A DNA stretch of 64,000 bases from NCBI GenBank assembly GCA_023129715.1, contig JAGMBO010000044.1:62001-126000 (forward strand), given 5' to 3'. The stretch is from Candidatus Eiseniibacteriota bacterium (GTDB lineage: Bacteria; Eisenbacteria; RBG-16-71-46; CAIMUX01; WJJG01). This document shows positions 44,910 to 53,072 of the stretch, piece after piece (position 1 is the stretch's first letter; each line of letters opens with the position of its first letter). The notes beneath the pieces are model-generated. The model did no database searches. It saw only the letters and a program-made list of their open reading frames with translations, and was not told where the DNA came from. A program made the translations under genes and the position numbers.

Positions 44910-46493
44910 CTAGGTCTCGTCGCCGGGGCGCTTCAGATCGTGCGCGACGATCTTGCGGTGGCACGTCGTGCGGTCGAGTCCGAGTCGCTCCGCCGCGCGG
45001 GTCACATTCCAGCCGGTGCTGGTCAGCGCCTCGAGCAGGTGGCGCTTCTCGAGGTGCCAGAAGGCTTCATCCATTGTCGCTCGCCGCGGAATCGCAAGCG
45101 TGTAGCCGTCACCCGAGTTGCCGGCCGCCGCTGGGGTACTGGGCAAACCAGCCGTTGTGGCACTCGGCGAAGCAGCCGTTGCGGCACTGGGCGAAGCAGA
45201 TGCTGTGGCACCGGGCGAAGCAGATGCTGCGGCACTGAGCGAAGCAGATGCTGTGGCACTGGGCGAGGCAGTCGCCGCCGGGCTCGGCGAGACGGCGCCG
45301 GGCGTCGCCGCCAGGGCCGTCTCGAGATCCTCGACGGTCAGGGGGTTCGAGCGCGTCAGGATCAGCGCCCGCTCGACGACGTTGCGCAGCTCGCGGACAT
45401 TGCCGGGCCAGCCATGGGCTTCGAGGCGCACGATCGCCTCGGGCGAGAGCGTGCGGGGGGCAATGTGCTCCTCCTGCGCGAAGCGCGCGGCGAAGTGCTC
45501 CGCAAGGGGGACAACGTCCTCGCGGCGCTCGCGCAGGGGGGGGACGTGGACGATGATCACCGCCAGGCGATGGTAGAGATCGAAGCGGAACCGCTCGGCC
45601 TTGATCTCGCTCTGCAAGTTCCGGTGCGTCGCGGCGACGATCCGCGGCCGGGCGGCAATCGTCTTCTCTCCACCGACGCGGCGGATGGTGCCTTCGTCGA
45701 GCGCGCGCAGCAGGCGCGCCTGCATGGAGGGAGGCATCTCGCCGATCTCATCAAGGAAGAGCGTGCCTCCATGCGCCTGCTCGAAGAGACCATGATGGCG
45801 AGCGACAGCGCTGGTGAAAGCGCCCTTCTCGTGCCCGAAGAGCGTCGACTCGGCGAGATCGCGGGGCACGGCGGCGACGTTGAACGCGATCCAGGGACCG
45901 TCGGGGTTGGGGCCGCGCTGATGGAGGAGGCGGGCGATTTCCTCCTTGCCGACGCCGCTCTCGCCGGTGATCAACACCGGCGTGCGCCGCGGGGCGACCA
46001 GGGCGACGCGTTCGAGCAGTGCGCGCATGGCGGGGCTCTCGACGATCAGCTTGCGCGGCCGCTCTCCCGCGGCGCGTAGCCGGCGGTTCTCATCTTCCAG
46101 CCGCCGGCGCTCGAGAGCGTTGCGCAGCGAGAGCAGGATGGCCTCGGCGCGGGGCGGCTTCTCGAGGAAGTCGAAGGCGCCCCGGCGGGTCGCATCGACG
46201 GCGAGCGAGACATCTCCCCGCCCCGAGATCATCACCACGGGCAGTCCCGGGTGGCGTTTGTGCAGGGCAGTGAGCAGGTCGAGCCCCGTGCCGTCCGGCA
46301 GGTAGACATCGAGCAGGGCGGCATCGGGAAGGGGTGGCCGGGCCATGCGCGCGAGCGCTTCGGCGACCGATCCGGCTGTGGTCACTCGGAAACCGCCGCT
46401 GTCCAACAGCGCCTCGAAGGCGCGCTGGTCAGCCGCTTGGTCGTCGACGACCAGAATCAAGGGGCGATGCTCCGGTGTGCTCCTTTTCATCAT
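44910..46493 (-). CDS. NtrC-family sigma-54 response regulator with GAFTSA loop and repeat linker
   Basis: A 527-aa regulator. Receiver domain (residues 10-130) with acidic pocket VVDD, phospho-acceptor D62 (ALLDVYLPDG) and lysine in FLEKP. AAA+ domain with Walker A GESGVGKE, Walker B GGTLFLDEIG and the sigma-54 contact loop GAFTSA in place of GAFTGA. A linker of about 55 residues made of 8-aa Ala/Ser/Pro repeats precedes a Fis-type helix-turn-helix (NVTRAAERLGLDRTTCHRKI). AGGAAGG lies before ATG 46493. The kinase is directly upstream. Its probable target is the TPR gene downstream. Confidence 0.9.
   Translation of the reverse strand: MMKRSTPEHRPLILVVDDQAADQRAFEALLDSGGFRVTTAGSVAEALARMARPPLPDAALLDVYLPDGTGLDLLTALHKRHPGLPVVMISGRGDVSLAVDATRRGAFDFLEKPPRAEAILLSLRNALERRRLEDENRRLRAAGERPRKLIVESPAMRALLERVALVAPRRTPVLITGESGVGKEEIARLLHQRGPNPDGPWIAFNVAAVPRDLAESTLFGHEKGAFTSAVARHHGLFEQAHGGTLFLDEIGEMPPSMQARLLRALDEGTIRRVGGEKTIAARPRIVAATHRNLQSEIKAERFRFDLYHRLAVIIVHVPPLRERREDVVPLAEHFAARFAQEEHIAPRTLSPEAIVRLEAHGWPGNVRELRNVVERALILTRSNPLTVEDLETALAATPGAVSPSPAATASPSATASASLSAAASASPGATASASPSAATAASPSATTAGLPSTPAAAGNSGDGYTLAIPRRATMDEAFWHLEKRHLLEALTSTGWNVTRAAERLGLDRTTCHRKIVAHDLKRPGDET
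45135..45302. repeat. 24-bp minisatellite within the sigma-54 regulator linker
   Basis: About six to seven in-frame copies of a 24-bp unit (GGCACTGGGCGAAGCAGATG plus 4 bp on the plus strand). Copies start at 45135, 45159, 45183, 45207, 45231 and 45255, with a decayed copy after. On the coding strand it gives PSATASAS-type octapeptides. Copies differ at 1-5 positions. Confidence 0.85.
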
Positions 46494-46537
46494 GCGCCCT
46501 TCCTGTGCCGATTCCTCATGCGCCCTTCCCGTGCCGA
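46491..46537 (-). repeat. 26-bp tandem duplication of the kinase stop / regulator start junction
   Basis: CATGCGCCCTTCC-[T/C]-GTGCCGA occurs at 46491 and again at 46517 (plus strand). On the coding strand the copy overlapping the kinase stop reads GGGCGCATGA and the second copy is the regulator's own start. Between them an ATG at 46519 opens a 9-codon ORF (MRNRHRKGA) whose TGA overlaps the regulator ATG. Confidence 0.75.
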
Positions 46538-48075
46538 CGCGGCGTCTCGTCGCGATCGGCGAGCGGCAACCAGAGATCGAACGCCACTCCATCCGGTGTA
46601 TTGCGGTAGCGCAGGTCGCCCCCCAATTGCAGCGCGATGCTGCGGGCGATGGCAAGTCCGAGCCCGCTGCCCCCTGCCTTGGTCGTTGCCCCTCCCTGGA
46701 ACATGCGGGCGCCGATCTCGGCGGGGATCGGCTCGCCGGCGTTCCAGACGGTCATCCGCACGTAGGTGCGCTCGCCGGCCGGCCCCTCGACCTCGGCGGT
46801 CGGATCGGCGACCTCGATGCGCAGCGCTCCCTCGCCCGCCGCTTCCAGCGCGTTGCGCAGGAGATTGCCCACGGTGCGTTCGAGGCGTGCCGGATCGACG
46901 GCGACGCAGTGTGCCTCGCCGGCCCCGAGGAGAGGGATCGCTCGTGCCGGCGCCCAGCGCCGGGCGACGGCGGGGATCCATGTCTCCAGAACGATGCGCC
47001 GCGGGATGCCTTGGGGCAAGCGCGCGAAGTCGGAGAACTCCTCGAGCAGCACCTCCGCGGAACCTAGGGCCTGGAGCGCCTCGCGGATCAGTTCCGGATT
47101 CGGCGGGCGTTCGCCTCCGGCGCGCGTGGCGAGCTCCAAGCTGATCCGCACGGGGGTGAGCGCGTTGCGCACCTCGTGCGCCAGAGCGCGCCCGGCGCTG
47201 CGCCAGCCGGCGAGCCGGCGCGCGGCTTGCAGACGGATCGCAAGGCGCGTCCGGCGATGGGCCAGCTCGCTGAGCAGTTGGGACAACGCGTCGGGGTCGG
47301 CCACGTGCGTGGCTGACAGGTGCTCGGGGAAGAGACGCCGGGCGTGGTGCTGCAACCCGGCGAGGGCGCGATCCGCGGAACGGCCCGCCCAGAGCAGGCC
47401 GGCGAAGACGATCAGCACGCTTCCGGCAATCCAGGCGAGCGCGGCCCAGCCGGTGCGATGCGGCGGGTCGGCCGCACAGAGCCCGTAGGACGCCGATTCC
47501 TCGAGCGGGAGCACGAAGAGCACGGGCGAGGTCTCCTCGCCGATTCGCGCGAGGCGCCAGGGGGAGAAGAACGGATCATCGAGAAAGACGCCGCTGACGA
47601 GTCGCAGGCCGCCCTCCGGTCCGAGCAGTCGCTCGGTAACCAGGGCGAGCCGGCTCCGGCGCGCCAGCGGTTCCTCGACGATCCAGAACTCTCCGGCGCC
47701 GGGTTGGGTGAGCGGCATGCCGACGCTCGCCGGCCAATGGGCCGAGGCGAGCACGCGCCCCCGCGGGTCCATCACCCGGCAAACGGGCCGTTGGAGCCGG
47801 GCGGCGGTCCGTTCGATCCAGGGTCGCCACTGCGTTTCTCCCTGCGCGGCTGTGGGAATCGGGGTCGGGAGGGGGGCGGCGCGATCGCAACGCAGGGCCG
47901 CCTCCGTTCGCTGCCACCATTCGACGGCGGCGGCGCGCTGGTTGCTGCTTGCCGCGCGGTGCGCCTCGCGCACCGCCATCCACCCGGCGGCGGCGACGAA
48001 CAGGGCCAGCAACAGGGCGCCGGGAAGGAATGGGAACCGCACGCCGCGCGCGCGTCGCGGGGCAGGCGAGCTCAT
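46516..48075 (-). CDS. membrane sensor histidine kinase of the first sigma-54 system
   Basis: A 519-aa kinase with two membrane segments (FLPGALLLALFVAAAGWMAV and ALAWIAGSVLIVFAGLLWAG) bounding a periplasmic sensor of about 190 aa with no family I recognise. The H-box is LAHEVRNALTPVRI, where the usual HE-x-RNPL has Ala for Pro, then N-box NLLRNALEA and G-box GGSGLGLAIARS. The ATG at 48075 overlaps the alr stop (ATGA). It ends at the duplicated junction before its response regulator. Confidence 0.88.
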   Translation of the reverse strand: MSSPAPRRARGVRFPFLPGALLLALFVAAAGWMAVREAHRAASSNQRAAAVEWWQRTEAALRCDRAAPLPTPIPTAAQGETQWRPWIERTAARLQRPVCRVMDPRGRVLASAHWPASVGMPLTQPGAGEFWIVEEPLARRSRLALVTERLLGPEGGLRLVSGVFLDDPFFSPWRLARIGEETSPVLFVLPLEESASYGLCAADPPHRTGWAALAWIAGSVLIVFAGLLWAGRSADRALAGLQHHARRLFPEHLSATHVADPDALSQLLSELAHRRTRLAIRLQAARRLAGWRSAGRALAHEVRNALTPVRISLELATRAGGERPPNPELIREALQALGSAEVLLEEFSDFARLPQGIPRRIVLETWIPAVARRWAPARAIPLLGAGEAHCVAVDPARLERTVGNLLRNALEAAGEGALRIEVADPTAEVEGPAGERTYVRMTVWNAGEPIPAEIGARMFQGGATTKAGGSGLGLAIARSIALQLGGDLRYRNTPDGVAFDLWLPLADRDETPRRHGKGA

Positions 48076-49259
48076 GAGCGCGAGCCTCGCAGCACGCGGG
48101 GCAGATGCCGGCCGATGCGGGTGACGATCTCGTAGTTGATCGTTCCGCACAGCGCGGCAAGCGTGTCGGCGCTCACCGACTCGCTGCCGCTGCGGCCGAT
48201 CAGGATCACCTCTGCTCCGAGATCGGCTTCAGGGATGTCGGTGACATCCACCATGGTCATGTTCATGCAGACCCGTCCGACGATCGGCGCGCGGCGTCCG
48301 TGAACGAGCACATGACCGCGCCCCGAGAGGTGACGATCGTAGCCGTCGTAGTAGCCGACCGGCAGGACCGCCAGGCGCATCGCCCGCGTCGTGCGGAACG
48401 TGCACCCATAGCCGACGTACTCCCCATCCGGAACGTCCTTGATCTGGGCGATGCGCGTCTTCCAGGAGAGGGCCGGGACAAGTTCCGGTCCCATCCGGTG
48501 GGAGAGCAGAGTCGAGAGGAACGTCTCGCGCGAGGGCCACAGTCCGTAGCTGGCGATGCCGAGCCGCACCAGGTTGCCATGGGTCTGTTCCATGACGATC
48601 GCGGCGGCCGAACAAGCCGAGTGCACCAGATCGGGCTCCAGCCCCGCCTCGGCGAATCGCCGCTGGATATCGCGGAGCCGGGCGAGCTGCTGGCGGGCGA
48701 TGGTGTGATCGGTCGTATCTTCGATGTTGGCGTAGTGCGTGTGCAGGCCACGGAAGCGCATCGCGGGATGCTGCTCGAAGAAGCAGCCCCATTCAGGGAT
48801 CTCATCGGGCAGGATGCCCTGGCGGTGCGTGCCCGTCTCGGCCTTCACGTGGAGCGCGACGCGGCGATCCTGGGCGCGCGCCGCGTCCGCCAGCGCAGCG
48901 GCTACGCGCAGATCGGAGACGGTCACTTCTGCGCCCGAGGCGACAACCGCGGGCGCATCGTCGGGGAGGGTCGGACCCAACAGGCAGACCGGCGTTGCTC
49001 CGGTGAGGTCGGAGATCTCGGCGAACTCCTCGAGCGAATGGACCCCCAGGTAGTCGACGCCTTCGGCGACCGCCAGGGGCGCGATCAAACGGGCGCCATG
49101 GCCGTAGGCGTTCGCCTTGATGACCGCCATGCGCAGCGTGCCCGACTGCAGGACACGGTCCAGTGCGCGCAGATTGTGGCGGTAGGCCGCGGCATCGACT
49201 TCCACCCAGACGGGCGGCGGCCGATCACTGGTTTTCTGGATGCAGGGCGTGCTCGTCAT
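48072..49259 (-). CDS. alr: alanine racemase
   Basis: A 395-aa PLP racemase making D-alanine for peptidoglycan. K48 in MAVIKANAYGHG binds PLP. The catalytic tyrosine region is YVGYGCTFRTTRAMRLAVLPVGYYDGY, and RVCMNMTMVDVTD is also a family motif. The chosen ATG at 49259 overlaps the 3' end of the upstream SBP-like gene by 35 bp and the track ORF starts even further in. Its stop overlaps the kinase ATG. The pairing of a cell-wall enzyme with a two-component system suggests a wall-related signal, by inference only. Confidence 0.93.
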   Translation of the reverse strand: MTSTPCIQKTSDRPPPVWVEVDAAAYRHNLRALDRVLQSGTLRMAVIKANAYGHGARLIAPLAVAEGVDYLGVHSLEEFAEISDLTGATPVCLLGPTLPDDAPAVVASGAEVTVSDLRVAAALADAARAQDRRVALHVKAETGTHRQGILPDEIPEWGCFFEQHPAMRFRGLHTHYANIEDTTDHTIARQQLARLRDIQRRFAEAGLEPDLVHSACSAAAIVMEQTHGNLVRLGIASYGLWPSRETFLSTLLSHRMGPELVPALSWKTRIAQIKDVPDGEYVGYGCTFRTTRAMRLAVLPVGYYDGYDRHLSGRGHVLVHGRRAPIVGRVCMNMTMVDVTDIPEADLGAEVILIGRSGSESVSADTLAALCGTINYEIVTRIGRHLPRVLRGSRS

Positions 49260-50841
49260 CTGCTCGCTCGTTCTTCGCGCGGCCCAGCCGGCCGCCAGTT
49301 CTGAGCACCACCAGGGGAGGATGTGGTTCCCCCCACAACGGCGCCAGCCCATGGAGCAGGACCTGCGGCCGGGAAGGCGCTTCCATCCACCAGTCGATCG
49401 GTCCCAGCAGCAGGGGGATCAGCTCTCCTCCGGCCAGCAATCGGGCCTCGAGATCCTCGGCCATGCGCCACTCTTCTTCCAGCACATCGATCGATGCCGT
49501 GCCGTCCTCATCCTCGGTCCGCTGCACCGCCTCCCAGGCGGAGAGCGTTGCCGGATCGGCCCAGGCGAACAGCATGCGGAGCTGATCCCACGCTTCCGAA
49601 CGCTTGGCGGTGATCGCCAGGCGCAGGTCGATCCCGGCTTCCTCCATGGGCGGCAGATGCGGGCCGTCTGGGGCGGGCTGGGGGAGCAGGGCGACATCCC
49701 AGCCGGCCGGCCAGAGCAGCGCGCGAATCCGCTCGGCGACACAGTGCATTACCGGCCAACCCTCCGGGAAGCGCAGACTCACCCGGTACCGCTCCTGCGG
49801 CGCGGCGCCTTCCGCCTCCCGGGCGGGGCTCGGCGGTGCGGTCGCGAGCTCGGTGTCCCGTGCCCGCCCGGGCAAGAGCCTTCGGGTCGCGTGCCATCCG
49901 GAACGTTCCCCGCCCGGCAGCAGCGGGCCCGCCGCGAGACGCGCCGCGATCACGCTGCTCGATGCGCGCAGGTCGGGCGAGAGAAGCAGGGCGAGATGGA
50001 CGAGGAAGGGGGTCCCCGCACGCGAAACGGGCGATTCCGCCTGGCAGTAGGCAGGCAGCGGCGGCAGGAAGAAGCGGATGCGCGCCGCCACCCGATCTTC
50101 CGGTGCAAGCCTCCAGTGCCCCAACAGCTCCAAGAGCGGGACAGGCGGACCGGTCTTTTCGGGAGACCCCGTACGCTCCCAACTGGCGAGCTCGCCGAAG
50201 GCCGGTGTGGGATCGCGGATCTCCTGCCGCCATGGGGTGAGTCGCGTCTGCACCTGGAAACGCCCGCACCCGGGGTCGAGGCCGGAGCGCCGGTCGACGC
50301 ACAGTGACGTTTCCCAGGCGCTCAGACGGGCGGGGAAATGGGGGTCGGGCCGTTCGAGCAAGAAGCGGAGCCGCGCGTCGCCGAGCGGCAGAATCCCCTC
50401 CGGTGCCTGCTGGGCGTTCGCCCCCCGCCAGCCGAGCACATGGCGGAAGAGCAGCCGCCCCAGACGGCTTTGGCGCGCGCCATGGGTGAGTCGCGCCGCG
50501 GCTTCGGCGGCGGTGAGATCCCCTTGCCCGGGGCGAATCGAGAACGTCCAGATCGTTGCCGGGTCATTCGTCCAGGCAGTGTCGGCGAGCCCTGCGCCCC
50601 AGCCCGTGTCGATCTGCTCGACGAGGCGGCGCTCGGTCGTGCTGTGGATGAATCCGCCGGCGAGGGAGGGTTCTCCCTTGACCGGCGCCGCGCGCGCGGT
50701 GACCGCGCCGGGCGGAAGGCCGAGCATGAGCAGGAGGGTGAGCAGGCAGATGGGCGGTGCGCCGGACGGCGCACCGAGACGGAGATCGAGCGAGAAGTCG
50801 CGCAGGGCGCCGAGCAGGCCGGCGCGGCGGCAAGTGGCCAT
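49225..50841 (-). CDS. divergent family 5 extracellular solute-binding-like protein
   Basis: A 538-aa protein with a possible signal (ICLLTLLLMLGLPPGAVTARA). The region TIWTFSIRPGQGDLTAAEAAARLTHGA ... RFLLERPDPHFPARLSAW resembles the TWTFxLRPGxxFxDGxPLTAADV and L-x-x-PDPxFLxxLS motifs of OppA/DppA proteins. Later segments (IDLRLAIT, LAGGELIPLLLGPIDWWM) fit lobe II, but many conserved positions are lost. No ABC permease or ATPase genes are nearby. GGAGG about 10 nt upstream of the ATG; four bases separate it from the exonuclease gene. It may sense or bind a ligand rather than support transport. Moderate confidence. Confidence 0.55.
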   Translation of the reverse strand: MATCRRAGLLGALRDFSLDLRLGAPSGAPPICLLTLLLMLGLPPGAVTARAAPVKGEPSLAGGFIHSTTERRLVEQIDTGWGAGLADTAWTNDPATIWTFSIRPGQGDLTAAEAAARLTHGARQSRLGRLLFRHVLGWRGANAQQAPEGILPLGDARLRFLLERPDPHFPARLSAWETSLCVDRRSGLDPGCGRFQVQTRLTPWRQEIRDPTPAFGELASWERTGSPEKTGPPVPLLELLGHWRLAPEDRVAARIRFFLPPLPAYCQAESPVSRAGTPFLVHLALLLSPDLRASSSVIAARLAAGPLLPGGERSGWHATRRLLPGRARDTELATAPPSPAREAEGAAPQERYRVSLRFPEGWPVMHCVAERIRALLWPAGWDVALLPQPAPDGPHLPPMEEAGIDLRLAITAKRSEAWDQLRMLFAWADPATLSAWEAVQRTEDEDGTASIDVLEEEWRMAEDLEARLLAGGELIPLLLGPIDWWMEAPSRPQVLLHGLAPLWGEPHPPLVVLRTGGRLGRAKNERADDEHALHPENQ

Positions 50842-50845
50842 CGGT

Positions 50846-51694
50846 TCAGCCCTCCGCCACCGGTCGCACCTGCCGGATCCGGTCCAGGCGGAAGGCGCCG
50901 GGATCGCCGCCGCGGTCGACGAGACGGACCCGCAGATAGACGAGGGGACCGCTGCGCTCCAGATGGAGCGGAATCACCCGGAAGGTACGGATCCCGCTGC
51001 GGCCTTCGTAGTCGAGTTCGACGGTGAGACCCGCTTGGGCCGCCGCGGGCAGGTGTTCCATCGTCTCGAGAGAGAGAGTCGTCTCTTTGAGCTTCTCCCA
51101 GGGCACCGGAATCGGCTCTTGTGCGGCGAGCAGATCGGCGAGGCACTGCGCCCGGCCCCGCCAGCGCGCCAACAGCAAGCGCAAGAGCCCCGCAGTCGTG
51201 ATTACATCGGCGAGCGCGCGATGGGCCGGGGCGTGTTCGAGACCCAGACTGTGGTGCAGCGCCTTGAGCGAATAGCTGGGCAGCGTGAAAGTGTTGCGCG
51301 CGAGACGCAGTGTGTCGATCACGGGGCCCTTCCAGGCCTCGAAGCCGGCGCGCTTGCGCTCGGCGCTCAGGAAATGCAAGTCGAACGGGGCATTGTGCGC
51401 CACGAAGACCGCCTCGTGCAGCAGTTGCTCGAGCGCCGGCCAGACCGCCTCGAATGCTGGAGCGGTCGCGACCATGGCATCGTCGATGCCGCTGATGGTC
51501 GTGGCAAGGAGAGGGATGTGGATGCCGGGATTGACCAGACAGTGATAGCGCCCGACCTCTTGAAGCCCGTCTTGAAGCCCCTCGAGGCGTAGCGCGGCCA
51601 CCTCGGTGATGCGGTCCTCCGGCTCCAGACCGGTGGTCTCCACGTCGACGACAACAAAGGCCAGTTCCTCAATCGGTTGGTTCTTGCGGGGCAC
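50846..51694 (-). CDS. DEDDh 3'-5' exonuclease fused to a C-terminal WYL-like domain
   Basis: A 282-aa protein. The N-terminal DnaQ-like exonuclease (about 10-180) has D17 and E19 in VVDVETTGLEPEDRITEVAAL, the second Asp in VFVAHNAPFDLHFL, and HRALADV with the catalytic His and last Asp. A linker with PVPWEKLKETTLSLETME leads to a C-terminal segment (about 222-280) whose GLTVELDYEGRSGIRTFRVIPLHLERSGPLVYLRVRL ... FRLDRIRQV resembles a WYL domain. GTG start with AGGAAAC upstream. It is the first gene of the minus-strand series and divergent from a lipoprotein gene. The role is unknown: repair or proofreading exonuclease with a ligand or nucleic-acid sensor. Confidence 0.78.
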   Translation of the reverse strand: MPRKNQPIEELAFVVVDVETTGLEPEDRITEVAALRLEGLQDGLQEVGRYHCLVNPGIHIPLLATTISGIDDAMVATAPAFEAVWPALEQLLHEAVFVAHNAPFDLHFLSAERKRAGFEAWKGPVIDTLRLARNTFTLPSYSLKALHHSLGLEHAPAHRALADVITTAGLLRLLLARWRGRAQCLADLLAAQEPIPVPWEKLKETTLSLETMEHLPAAAQAGLTVELDYEGRSGIRTFRVIPLHLERSGPLVYLRVRLVDRGGDPGAFRLDRIRQVRPVAEG

Positions 51695-51776
51695 CCCGTT
51701 TCCTTTCGGTTGTGGATTGCCGGGTCCAGCATCCTCCCGGCTGCCGACAGAGACTGCGTCTGTTTGCGCCGGAGGG

Positions 51777-51782
51777 TATACT
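51777..51782 (+). promoter_or_regulatory. candidate -10 box for the lipoprotein gene
   Basis: TATACT (5 of 6 to TATAAT) lies in the divergent gap upstream of the lipoprotein start. No good -35 was seen 16-18 bp upstream (CTGCGT). Confidence 0.3.
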
Positions 51783-51913
51783 AATTGCCCGCCGGCCTGC
51801 CGGAAAGGGCTGGTGCAGGGGGGGGGACATTCGTGGGCAGTGGATCGAGGATTGCTGAGCAGCGAGCTTCAGCTTCCCGCGCCCGAGGCGCTTGGCCCGC
51901 GCGTGCTCGGGGT

Positions 51914-52801
51914 GTGAGCGATCATCCGGTGAGTTGCTCGGCACGCCTGGCACGCCTGCTCTTCTCCGGGGCCCTGATCCTCCTTTCCGGGGCCCTTGCC
52001 GGGAGCGGTTGCCGCCGGGAGGCGCCGCCCCCCAGGCTTGGTCCGGTTCCGGGTGATATCGGTGCCCTCCAGTCGGCCCTTGCGGCGCGCACGCCCCCGG
52101 AAGCTCTCGAGGGCAAGGGGAGCGTGCATCTCTCGCTGCACGACGAGGATCTGCCGGCGCTCGATGCGCGCTTCCTGATCTCGGCCCTGCACGGGGGGCG
52201 TGTGGCGCTGCGTCCCGGCATCCTCCCACCGGTTCTGGGACTCTGGTTCGATTCTCAGGGATGGAGCTTGCGGCTGCCCCGCCAGCGGCTTGCCTGTGAA
52301 TCCAGGGGCGAGGGGCCGATTGCTCCGCAATCGATGATGCGTCTGGGCAGATATCTTTTCCAACCTCAATCGCTGGTGGAAGATCTCGTCGCCCCCCGGC
52401 GGATCGATCGTGGGGCGGAGTGGGTGCTGCGCGGGCGGCTGCGGCAACTCTCGGAAGAGATGGACGTTGCCGAGATCTGGATCGACCCGCGCACTCTGGG
52501 GGTCTCCCACTGGGGGCTCGCTGCCCGTAACGGGGAGACCCTGCTGCGGGTCGCCTACGAGCCCCCGCTCGAGGATGCAGACTATCGCGGCCTCATTCGT
52601 ATCGTGTTGCCTGGCCTGGGGTTGCGCGGACAACTCGGGGTGCGGGAGCTGAAACAGGGTGAGCCTACGCTCAAGCCGGTGCCGCTGCTCCCCGCCGGCT
52701 GGGATGTTCTATCCCCGGAAGAGCTTCCCGATCTCCTCGGCGGGTTCGCCGATCGGGAAGGACAGCGCGGCCGCGAGTCCCGGCCCGAGGCGGCGCGTTG
52801 A
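51914..52801 (+). CDS. probable outer-membrane lipoprotein, LolA/DUF4292-like
   Basis: A 295-aa protein with a lipoprotein signal (ARLLFSGALILLSGALAGSGC, lipobox LAGSGC-type). The body (GKGSVHLSLHDEDLPALDARFLISAL ... VLGLWFDSQGWSLRLPRQRL ... AEIWIDPRTLGVSHWGL) has the rhythm of LolA/LolB/DUF4292-type half-barrels that bind lipid, but the match is loose. GTG at 51914 chosen; GTG 51929 also possible. The last 30 residues are charged and probably disordered. The track start at 51785 is upstream read-through. Not in a lol cluster. Confidence 0.6.
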   Translation: MSDHPVSCSARLARLLFSGALILLSGALAGSGCRREAPPPRLGPVPGDIGALQSALAARTPPEALEGKGSVHLSLHDEDLPALDARFLISALHGGRVALRPGILPPVLGLWFDSQGWSLRLPRQRLACESRGEGPIAPQSMMRLGRYLFQPQSLVEDLVAPRRIDRGAEWVLRGRLRQLSEEMDVAEIWIDPRTLGVSHWGLAARNGETLLRVAYEPPLEDADYRGLIRIVLPGLGLRGQLGVRELKQGEPTLKPVPLLPAGWDVLSPEELPDLLGGFADREGQRGRESRPEAAR

Positions 52802-52895
52802 GCGCTCCCCCCCGGGGGGAGGTCCGCGGGAAGCTCCGCCCCGCGGTGAGCGCCCGGTGGGGGGTGAGTCCCCGAGGTTGTTGCCGACCTTTCGA

Positions 52896-52925
52896 TTGAC
52901 CCATTCCATGGATCTCTGCTAGCGT
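52896..52925 (+). promoter_or_regulatory. sigma-70-type promoter upstream of etfBA
   Basis: TTGACC - 18 bp - TAGCGT. Same -10 style and spacing as the mtaB and hscB promoters. Predicted start about 52932. Confidence 0.5.
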
Positions 52926-52931
52926 CCCCTT

Positions 52932-53072
52932 TTGGCCTGTCCGGGGGGCTGCCTCGGCGGACCGTGCTGCGCCAGGATGCTGGGGCCATGCAGTCACGGG
53001 GAAAGCCGGACGGGCGTTATCAGAGAGCGCTCCGCGTGAGCCTTACCGGCCCCTGTGGAGCCTTGTTTTTTT
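52932..53072 (+). ncRNA. candidate small RNA or regulatory leader before etfBA
   Basis: About 140 nt between a good promoter and a T-tailed hairpin, with no ORF of family content. It contains several complementary GC stretches. It does not match any riboswitch or housekeeping RNA consensus I could recall (compared by eye with FMN, cobalamin, TPP and c-di-GMP aptamers, SRP RNA and 6S RNA). Either an independent small RNA or an attenuating leader of etfB. Existence as RNA is inference. Confidence 0.35.
53048..53072 (+). terminator. intrinsic-terminator-like hairpin upstream of etfB
   Basis: GGCCCC-TGT-GGAGCC (six pairs, one C-A mismatch) followed by TTGTTTTTTT. One of the few T-tailed hairpins in the window. 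It lies 61 bp upstream of the etfB start and 123 bp downstream of the promoter. Confidence 0.5.

Noticed and set aside
45135-45302. CRISPR-like short repeats
   Set aside because: The 24-bp units are directly adjacent without spacers and stay in frame within a coding gene.
44781-46079. 432-aa plus-strand ORF with Cys/Arg-rich repeats (GTGRSRCC)
   Set aside because: It is the antisense of the 24-bp repeat and AAA+ region of the sigma-54 regulator; it has no family content.
52932-53072. Known riboswitch or SRP/6S RNA upstream of etfB
   Set aside because: No match to the FMN, cobalamin, TPP or c-di-GMP aptamer cores nor to SRP or 6S RNA motifs by eye; left as an uncharacterised leader or small RNA.
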